Part shown: positions 8,334-15,827 of the stretch, piece after piece | Position numbering within the stretch: position 1 is the stretch's first letter | Layout: the number at the start of each line of letters is the position of its first letter | Assembly: GCA_018827205.1 (NCBI GenBank) | Contig: JAHJXZ010000121.1 | Span: forward strand, 1-32,213 | DNA: 32,213 bases | Direction of reading: 5' to 3' | DNA from: Gammaproteobacteria bacterium | Lineage (GTDB): Bacteria > Pseudomonadota > Gammaproteobacteria > Pseudomonadales > Pseudomonadaceae | The notes under the pieces: model-generated | Told to the model about the DNA's origin: nothing | What the model saw: only the letters and a program-made list of their open reading frames with translations | Databases searched by the model: none | Position numbers and translations under genes: made by a program

Positions 8334-8885
8334 TTACGGCAGTGGTGCGAACGGCGAGGTAAGGGTGTCGGCGTTCTGCAACTCCAGCAGGTAGTTGCGG
8401 AAGATCTGCCCGAGCACCTGGCTGGCGATTTCCAGTTCATCGCGAGGCATCTGCGCGGCGATCAGGTCGGCGCTGTCCATGGCTTCGTCCGAGCCATTCA
8501 CCGCCGCCATTTTCAGCACGATATAGGCCTGCACCGCGTTCGCTGGTACACCTTCGCCACGGAAGAACATCATGCCCAGGCGGTACTGCGATTGCGCATG
8601 GCCTTGCAGCGAGGCCTGCTCGAACCATTTCAGCGCCTGGCTGAGATCGCGTTCGACCCGCTTGCCGTCGTAAAAAAACTCGCCCAGCTCGAACTCCGCC
8701 TGCAGGTCGCCATTGAGCGCAGCCTGCTCGCAGGCCTCAAGGGCGGCGGGCAGTTCTTCGGGGGCGGTGTTGAGTGAGCAGCTGCCAAGCGCGGGGATCA
8801 GCAAGGAGTTGCCGCTCGCCGAGGCGAGCAGTGGCAGCAGGAGCAACAGGCAGCCCAGGGACAGGGTGCGGCCGGTGCGTTTCAT
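8334..8885 (-). CDS. Exported Sel1-repeat (tetratricopeptide-like) protein
   Basis: A 183-residue protein with a clear N-terminal signal peptide (MKRTGRTLSLGCLLLLLPLL then ASASG), so probably periplasmic. The mature part has two to three Sel1-like repeats: CEQAALNGDLQAEFELGEFF, then KRVERDLSQALKWFEQASLQGHAQSQYRLGMMFFRGEGVP, then a degenerate third repeat around AYIVLKMAAVNGSDEAMDSA. Sel1 repeats are alpha-helical scaffolds for protein-protein contact; the partner is unknown. It follows the unknown membrane-protein gene downstream of hemL after a 92-base gap containing a hairpin and a possible promoter of its own (8954-8983). Confidence 0.85.
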   Translation of the reverse strand: MKRTGRTLSLGCLLLLLPLLASASGNSLLIPALGSCSLNTAPEELPAALEACEQAALNGDLQAEFELGEFFYDGKRVERDLSQALKWFEQASLQGHAQSQYRLGMMFFRGEGVPANAVQAYIVLKMAAVNGSDEAMDSADLIAAQMPRDELEIASQVLGQIFRNYLLELQNADTLTSPFAPLP

Positions 8886-8926
8886 GAAAATCCGTTTACC
8901 TCGGGATGCAAAGCGAGCGATGTGCC

Positions 8927-8949
8927 CGGCCGCCGGAACGCGGCGGCCG
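8927..8949. other. GC-rich perfect hairpin upstream of the Sel1 gene
   Basis: Arms CGGCCGCCG (8927-8935) and CGGCGGCCG (8941-8949) with a 5-nt loop lie between the membrane-protein stop and the Sel1 start. No U-run follows on the minus strand, so it is either a weak terminator or a structured leader for the Sel1 mRNA. Confidence 0.4.
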
Positions 8950-8953
8950 TCAC

Positions 8954-8983
8954 ATTATGAAATAAGCAGCGGCGTTCTTACAA
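8954..8983 (-). promoter_or_regulatory. Candidate promoter for the Sel1-repeat gene
   Basis: On the minus strand TTGTAA (8978-8983) is followed after 18 bp by CATAAT (8954-8959), a plausible sigma-70 promoter. It overlaps the last codons of the upstream membrane-protein gene. The start would be near 8947, placing the GC-rich hairpin at the very 5' end of the mRNA. Confidence 0.35.
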
Positions 8984-9634
8984 AGTCTTTACCGGGTTTT
9001 CTTCTGTACGGCCGAGTTTTGCACTACCAGGCAGGCTCAGCAGCAGCCAGGCCAGCAGTGGATAGGCCGGTGTCAGTAGGGCGTGGAACAGGTCGACTCG
9101 ACGTAAAGAACCGATAAAGCCCTCGGTGCCCACGGCCAAACCGGCCAGCAGAAACAGCCCAACCACCGCAATCACCGCAGCCAGGGGCGCGCGTTTGGGC
9201 CACTGCACGGCGCCTGCATAGATAATCAGCAGCAAGGTTGCCAGATTGAGCAACAGGCGATAATCCTCCAGCTGGTTCATCTGCCGGAACAGCTCGAAGA
9301 AGGCGCACAGCCCGAGCAGGATGCGTCCCCAGTTGGCGCGACTCCATTGCCAGCCACGGCCCAGTGCCAGCGCGGCGGCGCCGAGCAGCGGCAGGCCGAG
9401 AAAGCTGCTGGCTTGGCTTAGCCACAGGTGCGCGGCCTGCGCGCTGGGGTCGATGCCAAAGCGAATAACCCCCACAGCTGCCGCCGCAGCCGGCAGGAGA
9501 AACCCCAGCAAGGCGCAGAACAATGCTGGCTGGTCGGCCTCGCCATAGTGCTTGCGGGCTTTGCCGATGGCGATTGCGCAGGCCAGGCAGGCCAGGGCCA
9601 GGATCGCGTCGCTAAAGGCGGTGCTGTACTGCAT
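8978..9634 (-). CDS. Uncharacterised integral membrane protein coupled to hemL
   Basis: A 218-residue polytopic membrane protein of unknown function. About six to seven hydrophobic segments are visible: residues ~8-25, ~37-57, ~80-92, ~104-115, ~127-143, ~150-168 and ~187-203. There is no catalytic motif I recognise; charged loop residues include KARKHYGEADQ after the first segment and FELFRQMNQLEDY in the middle. Its ATG overlaps the hemL stop by one base (TGATG), so it is translated from the hemL mRNA. This position is, from memory, conserved in Pseudomonas, which suggests but does not prove a link to heme precursor metabolism. Confidence 0.8.
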   Translation of the reverse strand: MQYSTAFSDAILALACLACAIAIGKARKHYGEADQPALFCALLGFLLPAAAAAVGVIRFGIDPSAQAAHLWLSQASSFLGLPLLGAAALALGRGWQWSRANWGRILLGLCAFFELFRQMNQLEDYRLLLNLATLLLIIYAGAVQWPKRAPLAAVIAVVGLFLLAGLAVGTEGFIGSLRRVDLFHALLTPAYPLLAWLLLSLPGSAKLGRTEENPVKTL

Positions 9635-10923
9635 CAGGCTTTCTTCAGCTCGGCAAAGGCGCGCTCGGCGGCGTCGAGAGTGATCTTAAGCTCGGCATCG
9701 CCATGGGCGATGGAGGTGAAGCCGGCCTCGAAGGCGCTTGGTGCCAGGTATACGCCGCCGTCCAGCATCAGGTGGAAGAAGCGCTTGAAGCGCTCGACAT
9801 CGCTGGCCATCACATCGTCAAAGGTGACGATATCGTCGGCGCCGCTGAAATACAGGCCGAACATGCCGCCGGCTTGGGTGGTGACGAACGGAATGCCAGC
9901 CGCATCGGCGCGGTCTTGCAGTCCCTGCAGCATGCGGCTGGTGTAGTCGGTCAGCTCGGCGTGGAAACCCGGGCGTTTGATCAGGCGCAGGGTGGTCAGG
10001 CCGGCGGCCATGGCCAGAGGGTTACCCGACAGGGTGCCGGCCTGGTAGACCGGGCCGAGCGGGGCGATGCAATGCATGATTTCGCGCTTGCCGCCGAAAC
10101 AGCCGACCGGCATGCCGCCGCCGATGATCTTGCCGAAGGTGGTCAGGTCCGGGGTGACGCCGTAATACGCCTGGGCGCCGCCGAGGGCAACGCGGAAACC
10201 GGTCATCACTTCGTCGAAAATCAGCACCACGCCGTGTTTGTCGCACTGCTCGCGCAGGCCTTGCAGGTAGCCCGGCGCAGGCGGCACGCAGTTCATATTG
10301 CCGGCTACCGGCTCGACGATGATGCAGGCCACGGTCGAGCCGACTTCAGCGAGCATCTGCTCAACCGCTGCCAGGTCGTTGAACGGCAGAGTCAGGGTGT
10401 GTTTGGCGAAATCCGCCGGCACACCGGCGGAGCTCGGCACGCCCTGGGTCAGCAGGCCGGAGCCGGCTTTCACCAGCAGGCTGTCGGAGTGGCCGTGGTA
10501 GCAGCCTTCGAATTTGATGATGTTGTCGCGGCCGGTGTAGCCACGGGCCAGGCGAATGGCGCTCATGGTCGCCTCGGTGCCGGAGCTGACCATGCGCACC
10601 ATTTCCATCGACGGCACCAGGCTGCACACGAGGTCCGCCATCTCGGTTTCCATAGCGGTCGGTGCGCCGTAGGACAGGCCGTGCTGCAGCTGGTTACGCA
10701 CTGCGTCGAGGACTTCCGGGTGGCTGTGGCCGAGGATCATCGGGCCCCAGGAGCCGACGTAGTCGACGTAGCGCTTATCGTCTTCATCGGTGACGTAGGC
10801 GCCTTCGGCGTGCTTGAAGAACAGCGGAGTGCCGCCGACGCTTTTGAAGGCGCGTACCGGCGAGTTGACGCCGCCGGGGATGTGCTTTTGCGCGTTGGCG
10901 AAGAGGGTTTCGGAACGGGACAT
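9634..10923 (-). CDS. hemL: Glutamate-1-semialdehyde 2,1-aminomutase
   Basis: HemL converts glutamate-1-semialdehyde to 5-aminolevulinate, the committed tetrapyrrole precursor in the C5 pathway. It is a cytosolic PLP enzyme of aminotransferase class III. The schiff-base lysine is Lys265 in [14 protein letters not shown]; the cofactor contacts [10 protein letters not shown] (~114-123) and FDEVMTGFR (~236-244) are intact. The reading frame opens 51 bases further upstream, but the ATG at 10923 ([12 protein letters not shown]) gives the standard 429 residues and follows a GAGAGG. It lies 54 bases after thiE and overlaps the downstream membrane-protein gene by 1 nt. Confidence 0.97.
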   Translation of the reverse strand: MSRSETLFANAQKHIPGGVNSPVRAFKSVGGTPLFFKHAEGAYVTDEDDKRYVDYVGSWGPMILGHSHPEVLDAVRNQLQHGLSYGAPTAMETEMADLVCSLVPSMEMVRMVSSGTEATMSAIRLARGYTGRDNIIKFEGCYHGHSDSLLVKAGSGLLTQGVPSSAGVPADFAKHTLTLPFNDLAAVEQMLAEVGSTVACIIVEPVAGNMNCVPPAPGYLQGLREQCDKHGVVLIFDEVMTGFRVALGGAQAYYGVTPDLTTFGKIIGGGMPVGCFGGKREIMHCIAPLGPVYQAGTLSGNPLAMAAGLTTLRLIKRPGFHAELTDYTSRMLQGLQDRADAAGIPFVTTQAGGMFGLYFSGADDIVTFDDVMASDVERFKRFFHLMLDGGVYLAPSAFEAGFTSIAHGDAELKITLDAAERAFAELKKA

Positions 10924-10977
10924 GGCAGGGCCTCTCAAGCTGGGAGTTGGGGCGAGCCGGGCTGCCCCTGACAAGGA

Positions 10978-11604
10978 TTAATTCTGGGTAAACAGGGCGC
11001 TAAAGGCGCGGGCGCGGCGCTCGACTTCAGCAGCCGAGTCGGCGCCGAACAGGCCATGAACTACCGCGACCATGCTGGCACCGTGGGCAATCAACTCAGG
11101 TGCGTTATCCAGAGTCACGCCGCCGATGGCGACAATTGGCAGGTTGACCTTGGCTTTCGCCGCCGCCAGCAACGCGACGTCGGCAGCCGGTGCGCCAGGT
11201 TTGGTGGTGGAGTTGAAGAAGCGGCCGAAGGCGACATAGCTGGCGCCTTCCTTGGCGGCGGCCTCGGCCAGCTCCAGCTGGGCGTGGCAGGTGCCGCCGA
11301 TAATCGCCTGGCGGCCGAGCAGTGCGCGGGCGGCGGACAGCGAACCATCGCCTTGACCCAGATGCAGGCCTACACCCAAACGGGCAGCCAACTCGGCGTC
11401 GTCATTGATTATCAGCGCGGCACCATAGCGGTTGCACAGTTCGCGCAGTGTTTCGGCTTCACGTAAGCGGCGTGCGTCATCGCTGGATTTGTCGCGGTAT
11501 TGCAGCAGCGTCGCGCCGCCCGTGAGTGCGGCCTCGACGTAGGGCAGCAGCTTGCCCTTGAGCAATTCGCTATCGGTGATGGCATACAGGCCACGCAGTT
11601 TCAT
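10978..11604 (-). CDS. thiE: Thiamine-phosphate synthase
   Basis: ThiE joins HMP pyrophosphate to the thiazole phosphate carboxylate tautomer to give thiamine phosphate. The 208-residue TIM-barrel shows the expected motifs: [14 protein letters not shown] (~34-47), [10 protein letters not shown] (~65-74), GLHLGQGD (~79-86), [16 protein letters not shown] (~101-116), [16 protein letters not shown] (~123-138) and [11 protein letters not shown]. The usual G-S-C/S-H in the fifth motif reads GGTCH, a conservative change. It follows thiD by 24 bases and precedes hemL, so thiD-thiE-hemL is probably one transcript. I found no TPP riboswitch ahead of thiD. Confidence 0.96.
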   Translation of the reverse strand: MKLRGLYAITDSELLKGKLLPYVEAALTGGATLLQYRDKSSDDARRLREAETLRELCNRYGAALIINDDAELAARLGVGLHLGQGDGSLSAARALLGRQAIIGGTCHAQLELAEAAAKEGASYVAFGRFFNSTTKPGAPAADVALLAAAKAKVNLPIVAIGGVTLDNAPELIAHGASMVAVVHGLFGADSAAEVERRARAFSALFTQN

Positions 11605-11628
11605 CGCAAACGCTCCATCAGCGGCTTT

Positions 11629-12426
11629 CTATAAATAAGCATCTAGCGGCAGGCGGCGTGGAATAAACTGGCCGTGGCCAGGTTGTTCGGCATCGCGCAG
11701 GGTGCGCCAGGTGTAGTCGAGGGCAAATTGCACGGCGCTGACCAGTTCCTGGCCCAATGCCAGGCGACCGGCCAGGGTGCTGGCCAGGGTGCAGCCGGAA
11801 CCGTGGTAGCTGCCGGGCAGGCGCTGGCAGGTAAAGGTGTGGCGGCTGCCGTCGCGGCTATAGAGGCGGTTGTGCACTTCGTGCTCATCGCCATGGCCGC
11901 CGGTGATCAGCAGGTGTTGGATATACGGCAGCAGCTTCTCGGCGCATTCATCAGCGCTGCCGTCCGGCAGCTCAGCGAGGATGCGTGCTTCCGGCAGGTT
12001 CGGCGTGGCGATGGTGGCGACGGGCAGTAGGCGCTCGCGCATGGCATAACCGACTTCATCCTTGCCCAGCGCGCCGCCGCCGCCGGCACGCAGTACCGGA
12101 TCGCAGACCAGCGGGATACCCGGCAGGCGTTGCATGATCTCGAGCACGGTCTCGACCATCTCGACCGAGCCGAGCATTCCGAGCTTTACGGCTTCGACCG
12201 GCAGGTCGTTGATCACCGCATTGGCCTGGGCCAATACCCACTCGCGGTCGAGCACGCGGAAGTCGGAAACGTTGACTGTGTCCTGCACGGTCAACGCGGT
12301 CACGGTGGGAGCAGCGTGACAGCCTTGGGCGAGCAGGGCTTCGATATCGGCTTGCAGGCCGGCACCACCACTTGGGTCATGACCGGACAGGCACAGCACT
12401 ACGGGGCGAGAGGTAGGCATTTTCAT
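11629..12426 (-). CDS. thiD: Hydroxymethylpyrimidine/phosphomethylpyrimidine kinase
   Basis: ThiD phosphorylates HMP and HMP phosphate in thiamine synthesis and salvage. The 265-residue ribokinase-fold protein has the substrate-loop signature LSGHDPSGGAGLQADIEA at the N-terminus and the C-terminal anion-hole motif GSYHGSGCTLASTLA. Start choice is uncertain: an open TTG at 12447 adds seven residues and ATG at 12420 removes two. I chose the ATG at 12426 as the first ATG, but no strong Shine-Dalgarno is visible. It heads the thiD-thiE-hemL-membrane protein run and is divergent from ladS across 246 bases in which I see no recognisable riboswitch. Confidence 0.95.
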   Translation of the reverse strand: MKMPTSRPVVLCLSGHDPSGGAGLQADIEALLAQGCHAAPTVTALTVQDTVNVSDFRVLDREWVLAQANAVINDLPVEAVKLGMLGSVEMVETVLEIMQRLPGIPLVCDPVLRAGGGGALGKDEVGYAMRERLLPVATIATPNLPEARILAELPDGSADECAEKLLPYIQHLLITGGHGDEHEVHNRLYSRDGSRHTFTCQRLPGSYHGSGCTLASTLAGRLALGQELVSAVQFALDYTWRTLRDAEQPGHGQFIPRRLPLDAYL

Positions 12427-12672
12427 GGTGCGCGAGCTTACCACCAAACCACGGCTTGCAGACCCCGTCGCGGCAGGAAAGCCAGCCTAGCGGACGATCT
12501 GTCGCATGCCGGCATAGAGCAGCTGCCTCAGCCTGTGAAGGTCAAAAAACTCCAGACAGTTCAGGTTTTTCCTGGGGCTCTGGCGCAAGGGCCTATGCTA
12601 GAGTGCCAGCATCCAAATACACCGCTTCCAGCGGCGCACCGTGGCGCTGTTGGCTTACTCTGGCTGAGTTGC

Positions 12673-15054
12673 ATGCACTACATCCTTCTCTGTTTCTTCA
12701 TGCTGGTGCCAGGGTTGGCCGGGGCATTGGTTTTTGACGAAAACACCCGCAGCCTGCCGCTCGGCAAGGCCATGTCGGTATTCGAGGATGTACGCGGCGA
12801 TGCCAGCATCGAGGACATCACCTCGCCGGCCCTGCAGGCCAGTTTCCGCCAGCACGACAAGGGCGTACTGAACGCCGGTTATTCGCGCTCGGTGTTCTGG
12901 CTGCGCCTGGATCTGGAATATCGTCCGCAACAGGCCACAGGTGCGCAGCCCTGGTTACTGGAGCTGGCTTATCCGCCGCTTGATCATGTGCAGCTGTTCC
13001 TGCCCGATGCACAGGGGCGTTATCAGCTGAGTCAGCACACTGGCGATGCCTTGCCGTTCTCCAGTCGCGAAATCAAACAGCACAATTATGTGTTTGAGCT
13101 GAGGTTGCCGCCGGCACAACCGCAAAGCGTATACCTGCGCCTGGAAAGCCAGGGCTCGATTCAGGCACCGCTGACCCTGTGGGCCCCCAACGCCTATCTG
13201 GAAGAGCAGCCGGCACGCATCTACGTGTTGGGCATCATCTACGGCGTGCTGCTGGTGATGCTGATCTACAACCTGTTTATCTTCCTCAGCGTCCGCGACA
13301 CCAGCTACCTGTATTACATCCTTTATATAGCCTCGTTCGGCTTCTATCAGCTGTCGGTTAACGGCGCGGCTATCGAATATTTCTGGCCTAACAGCCCCTG
13401 GTGGGCGAACGCTGCCACGCCGTTCCTGATTGGTGCGGCGGCGCTGTTCGGCTGTCAGTTCGCCCGTAGCTTCCTGCATACCGCCGAGCACAGTCCTTGG
13501 GTCGATCGTGCGTTGTTGTTGATGATGGCCTCCGGTGTGCTGGTGATGACCCTGGCACTGACGGCCAGTTATGCCCTGTCGCTGCGCTTGGCCACCTACC
13601 TGGCGCTGGGCTTTACCGTGGTGATCTTCAGCGCTGGCATCCTCGCCTGGATGCGCGGTATGCGCGTGGCGCGCTATTTCATCATCGCCTGGACAGCCTT
13701 TCTCGCCGGCGGAATGATCAATACGCTGATGGTGTTGGGCTACCTGCCGAATATGTTTCTCACCATGTATGCCAGCCAGATCGGTTCGGCGCTGGAAGTC
13801 GGCCTGCTCTCGCTGGCCCTGGCTGACCGCATCAATGCCATGAAGGAAGAGCGCACGCGCATCCTGCAGGAGGCTGGGCTCAAGCTCGAAGCCTTCAACC
13901 AGGAACTGGCCAACAGCAACCGCCTTAAGGATGAGTTCCTTGCCACCGTCACCCACGAGCTGCGCACACCAATGAATGGGGTGATCGGTTCGCTGGAGCT
14001 GATGCAGATGCTTGAGATCGACGGTGAACTGGCGCACTACCAGCGCACTGCCGCCAGCTCTGCCCGCGACATGATGCGCATGGTCAATGACATTCTTGCC
14101 CTCACCGAACTGCAAGCGGGCCGCCTGTATCCACGGCGCGAGCCATTCAGTCTGCGCGGTCTGTTCGATGGCTTGCGAGCGCATTACGCGCCGCGCGCCG
14201 AAGAGAAGGGCCTGCGTTTTGTGTTGGAGCTGGATGACAGCCTGCCGGATACCTTGGAAGGCGATGCCAGCAAACTGCTGCAGAGCCTCAATTGCCTGCT
14301 GGATAACGCCATCAAGTTCACCTTGCATGGCGAGGTGTTGGTAAGGGTCAGTCGTGGCGGCACGGCCAGCGATATTTTGCCGCTACGCATCGAGGTGATC
14401 GACAGCGGCGTGGGCTTCGCAGTGCCGGCCGACGCTAAGCTGTATCAGCGCTTCCAGCAGCTGGATGGTTCGATGACCCGCGAGTACGGCGGTCTGGGCA
14501 TTGGCCTGGCAATCTGCCGGCAACTGGTCGATCTGCTCGGCGGTGATCTCAGTCATGAATCCCAGCCAGGGCAGGGCAGCTGTTTCCGCCTGGAGCTGCC
14601 GCTGGCCTTGCCCGTGCAGATGACCACTCCGGCCGCAGTGGTGCTGCGCGCCACCGGCCCGGCGCTGCGCGCGCCTGAGCAGTGCACGGTATTGATCGTC
14701 GAAGATAACGCGATCAATCAGCTTGTGACCCGCGGCATGTTGCTCAAGCTGGGGTATCAGGTGCGTACCGCTGACAACGGTGCCGAAGCGTTGGAAGTGT
14801 TGCGCAGCGCGACCGTTGACGCGGTGCTGCTGGATTGCCAGATGCCGGTCATGGATGGTTTCGCCACCTGCCGCGCGCTGCGCAACCTGCCTGGCTGTCA
14901 GCTGCTGCCGGTGCTGGCGATTACCGCCCACAGCCACAGCGGCGACCGCGAGCGCTGCCTGGCCGCCGGCATGAGCGACTACCTGGCCAAACCGGTGAAG
15001 TTCGAGCAGCTGCGCAATCTGCTGCACGACTGGGTGCTCTGCCGCGAGTCCTGA
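12673..15054 (+). CDS. ladS: Hybrid sensor histidine kinase LadS
   Basis: Inner-membrane hybrid kinase with the LadS layout: signal peptide (1-18), periplasmic 7TMR-DISMED2 domain (~22-170), seven transmembrane segments (~182-388), HisKA with phospho-acceptor His428 (TVTHELRTPMNG), HATPase with N-box (CLLDNAIKFT) and G-box GGLGIGLAI (~606-614), and a receiver with Asp721 (AVLLDCQMPVMDG). In P. aeruginosa LadS feeds the GacS/GacA-RsmYZ pathway, favouring biofilm over type III secretion, and responds to calcium. The predicted 793 residues is very close to the P. aeruginosa protein, and thiD and tetR neighbours agree with its locus. The start is uncertain: an in-frame ATG at 12595 would add 26 residues; neither has a clear Shine-Dalgarno. 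Confidence 0.9.
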   Translation: MHYILLCFFMLVPGLAGALVFDENTRSLPLGKAMSVFEDVRGDASIEDITSPALQASFRQHDKGVLNAGYSRSVFWLRLDLEYRPQQATGAQPWLLELAYPPLDHVQLFLPDAQGRYQLSQHTGDALPFSSREIKQHNYVFELRLPPAQPQSVYLRLESQGSIQAPLTLWAPNAYLEEQPARIYVLGIIYGVLLVMLIYNLFIFLSVRDTSYLYYILYIASFGFYQLSVNGAAIEYFWPNSPWWANAATPFLIGAAALFGCQFARSFLHTAEHSPWVDRALLLMMASGVLVMTLALTASYALSLRLATYLALGFTVVIFSAGILAWMRGMRVARYFIIAWTAFLAGGMINTLMVLGYLPNMFLTMYASQIGSALEVGLLSLALADRINAMKEERTRILQEAGLKLEAFNQELANSNRLKDEFLATVTHELRTPMNGVIGSLELMQMLEIDGELAHYQRTAASSARDMMRMVNDILALTELQAGRLYPRREPFSLRGLFDGLRAHYAPRAEEKGLRFVLELDDSLPDTLEGDASKLLQSLNCLLDNAIKFTLHGEVLVRVSRGGTASDILPLRIEVIDSGVGFAVPADAKLYQRFQQLDGSMTREYGGLGIGLAICRQLVDLLGGDLSHESQPGQGSCFRLELPLALPVQMTTPAAVVLRATGPALRAPEQCTVLIVEDNAINQLVTRGMLLKLGYQVRTADNGAEALEVLRSATVDAVLLDCQMPVMDGFATCRALRNLPGCQLLPVLAITAHSHSGDRERCLAAGMSDYLAKPVKFEQLRNLLHDWVLCRES

Positions 15055-15128
15055 TCCCTTAGGTGGCATGCGCCAACGGCTGGCCAATATGCCCGCTGTT
15101 GTGCCCGGAATCGCCCTTTAGCCAAACT

Positions 15129-15170
15129 CTGAATCCTGATTCACTTGAGCAATAGTGAATCAGGATTCAG
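15129..15170. promoter_or_regulatory. Tandem palindromic operator for the adjacent TetR regulator
   Basis: A perfect 17-bp inverted repeat (15129-15145 and 15154-15170, 8-bp spacer) in which each arm is itself a palindrome: TGAATCCTGATTCA at 15130-15143 and TGAATCAGGATTCA at 15156-15169, centres 26 bp apart. It ends three bases before the tetR ATG, and the second site contains the likely Shine-Dalgarno AGGA (15162-15165). This fits two cooperative TetR dimers repressing their own tetR-acyl-CoA dehydrogenase operon. Confidence 0.75.
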
Positions 15171-15173
15171 ACC

Positions 15174-15827
15174 ATGGCTTATCGTACCACTGCACTGCGT
15201 ATCGATCGCGATCAAGCCCTGCGCGAGCGCATTATCGACGCCGCGCTTGCACGGGTTGCCGAGGGCGGTTTTGCGGCGTTGACCATGCAAGCGCTGGCCG
15301 AGGATGTTGGCATCGCCACTGGCAGCCTCTATCGCCACTTCAGCAGCAAGGGCAGCCTGGCAGCCGAGGTGTTTGCTGTGGCCAGTCAGCGTGAGGTGGA
15401 TGCGTTGGCGGCCACCATGCGCGGAACCGGTCGTCCGGAGCAACGCCTGGGCGCAGGGCTTGAGCGCTTTGCGGCGCGTGCCTGGGACAGCCGTCGTTTG
15501 GCCTTTGCCCTGATCGCCGAGCCGGTCGACCCGGAAGTCGACGAGCAGCGCCTGTTCTACCGCGAAGCCTACGCGGAGCTGTTCGTTGAGTTGTTGCAGG
15601 AAGGCGCCGCGCTCGGCGTATTCCGCGTGCAGCAGATCAACCTGGTTGCTGCCTGCCTGGTCGGCGCCATTGCCGAAGCCCTGGTCGGCCCTTTGTCGCC
15701 GCCCGCGCGCGCGGCCCGCGAAGCCGGTTACCCCGCCCCCAGCCTGGCTGAAGTCAGCCAGGCCCTGGTCACCTTTTGTCTACGCGCCGTGGGCGCCCCA
15801 TTGCCTGAAGAGGAGCCTCAGCCATGA
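15174..15827 (+). CDS. TetR family transcriptional regulator
   Basis: A 217-residue TetR-type repressor. The N-terminal helix-turn-helix is clear: RERIIDAALARVAEGGFAAL, then TMQALAEDVGIATGSLYRHF (~42-61) and SSKGSLAAEVF. The C-terminal ligand domain is unlike any I can name; the neighbouring gene suggests an acyl-CoA or related ligand (inference). The ATG lies three bases after a double palindrome that is its probable operator. Its stop overlaps the acyl-CoA dehydrogenase start in ATGA, so the two form an autoregulated operon. The same pair lies next to ladS in P. aeruginosa as I recall it. Confidence 0.92.
   Translation: MAYRTTALRIDRDQALRERIIDAALARVAEGGFAALTMQALAEDVGIATGSLYRHFSSKGSLAAEVFAVASQREVDALAATMRGTGRPEQRLGAGLERFAARAWDSRRLAFALIAEPVDPEVDEQRLFYREAYAELFVELLQEGAALGVFRVQQINLVAACLVGAIAEALVGPLSPPARAAREAGYPAPSLAEVSQALVTFCLRAVGAPLPEEEPQP

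Noticed and set aside
9703-10971. 422-codon open frame antisense to hemL
   Set aside because: Shadow of a highly conserved enzyme gene; the product is His/Ala/Val-rich without motifs.
12130-12672. Upstream extension of the ladS frame to 12130
   Set aside because: It runs antisense through thiD, and residues before the signal peptide have no family match; LadS length fits a start at 12673 or 12595.
12427-12672. Possible TPP riboswitch upstream of thiD
   Set aside because: Read on the minus strand, the conserved CTGAGA and ACCCTTTGAACCTGA-type parts are absent.
12955-14328. 457-codon open frame antisense to ladS
   Set aside because: Gln- and His-rich low-complexity product mirroring conserved kinase sequence; no Shine-Dalgarno and no domain.
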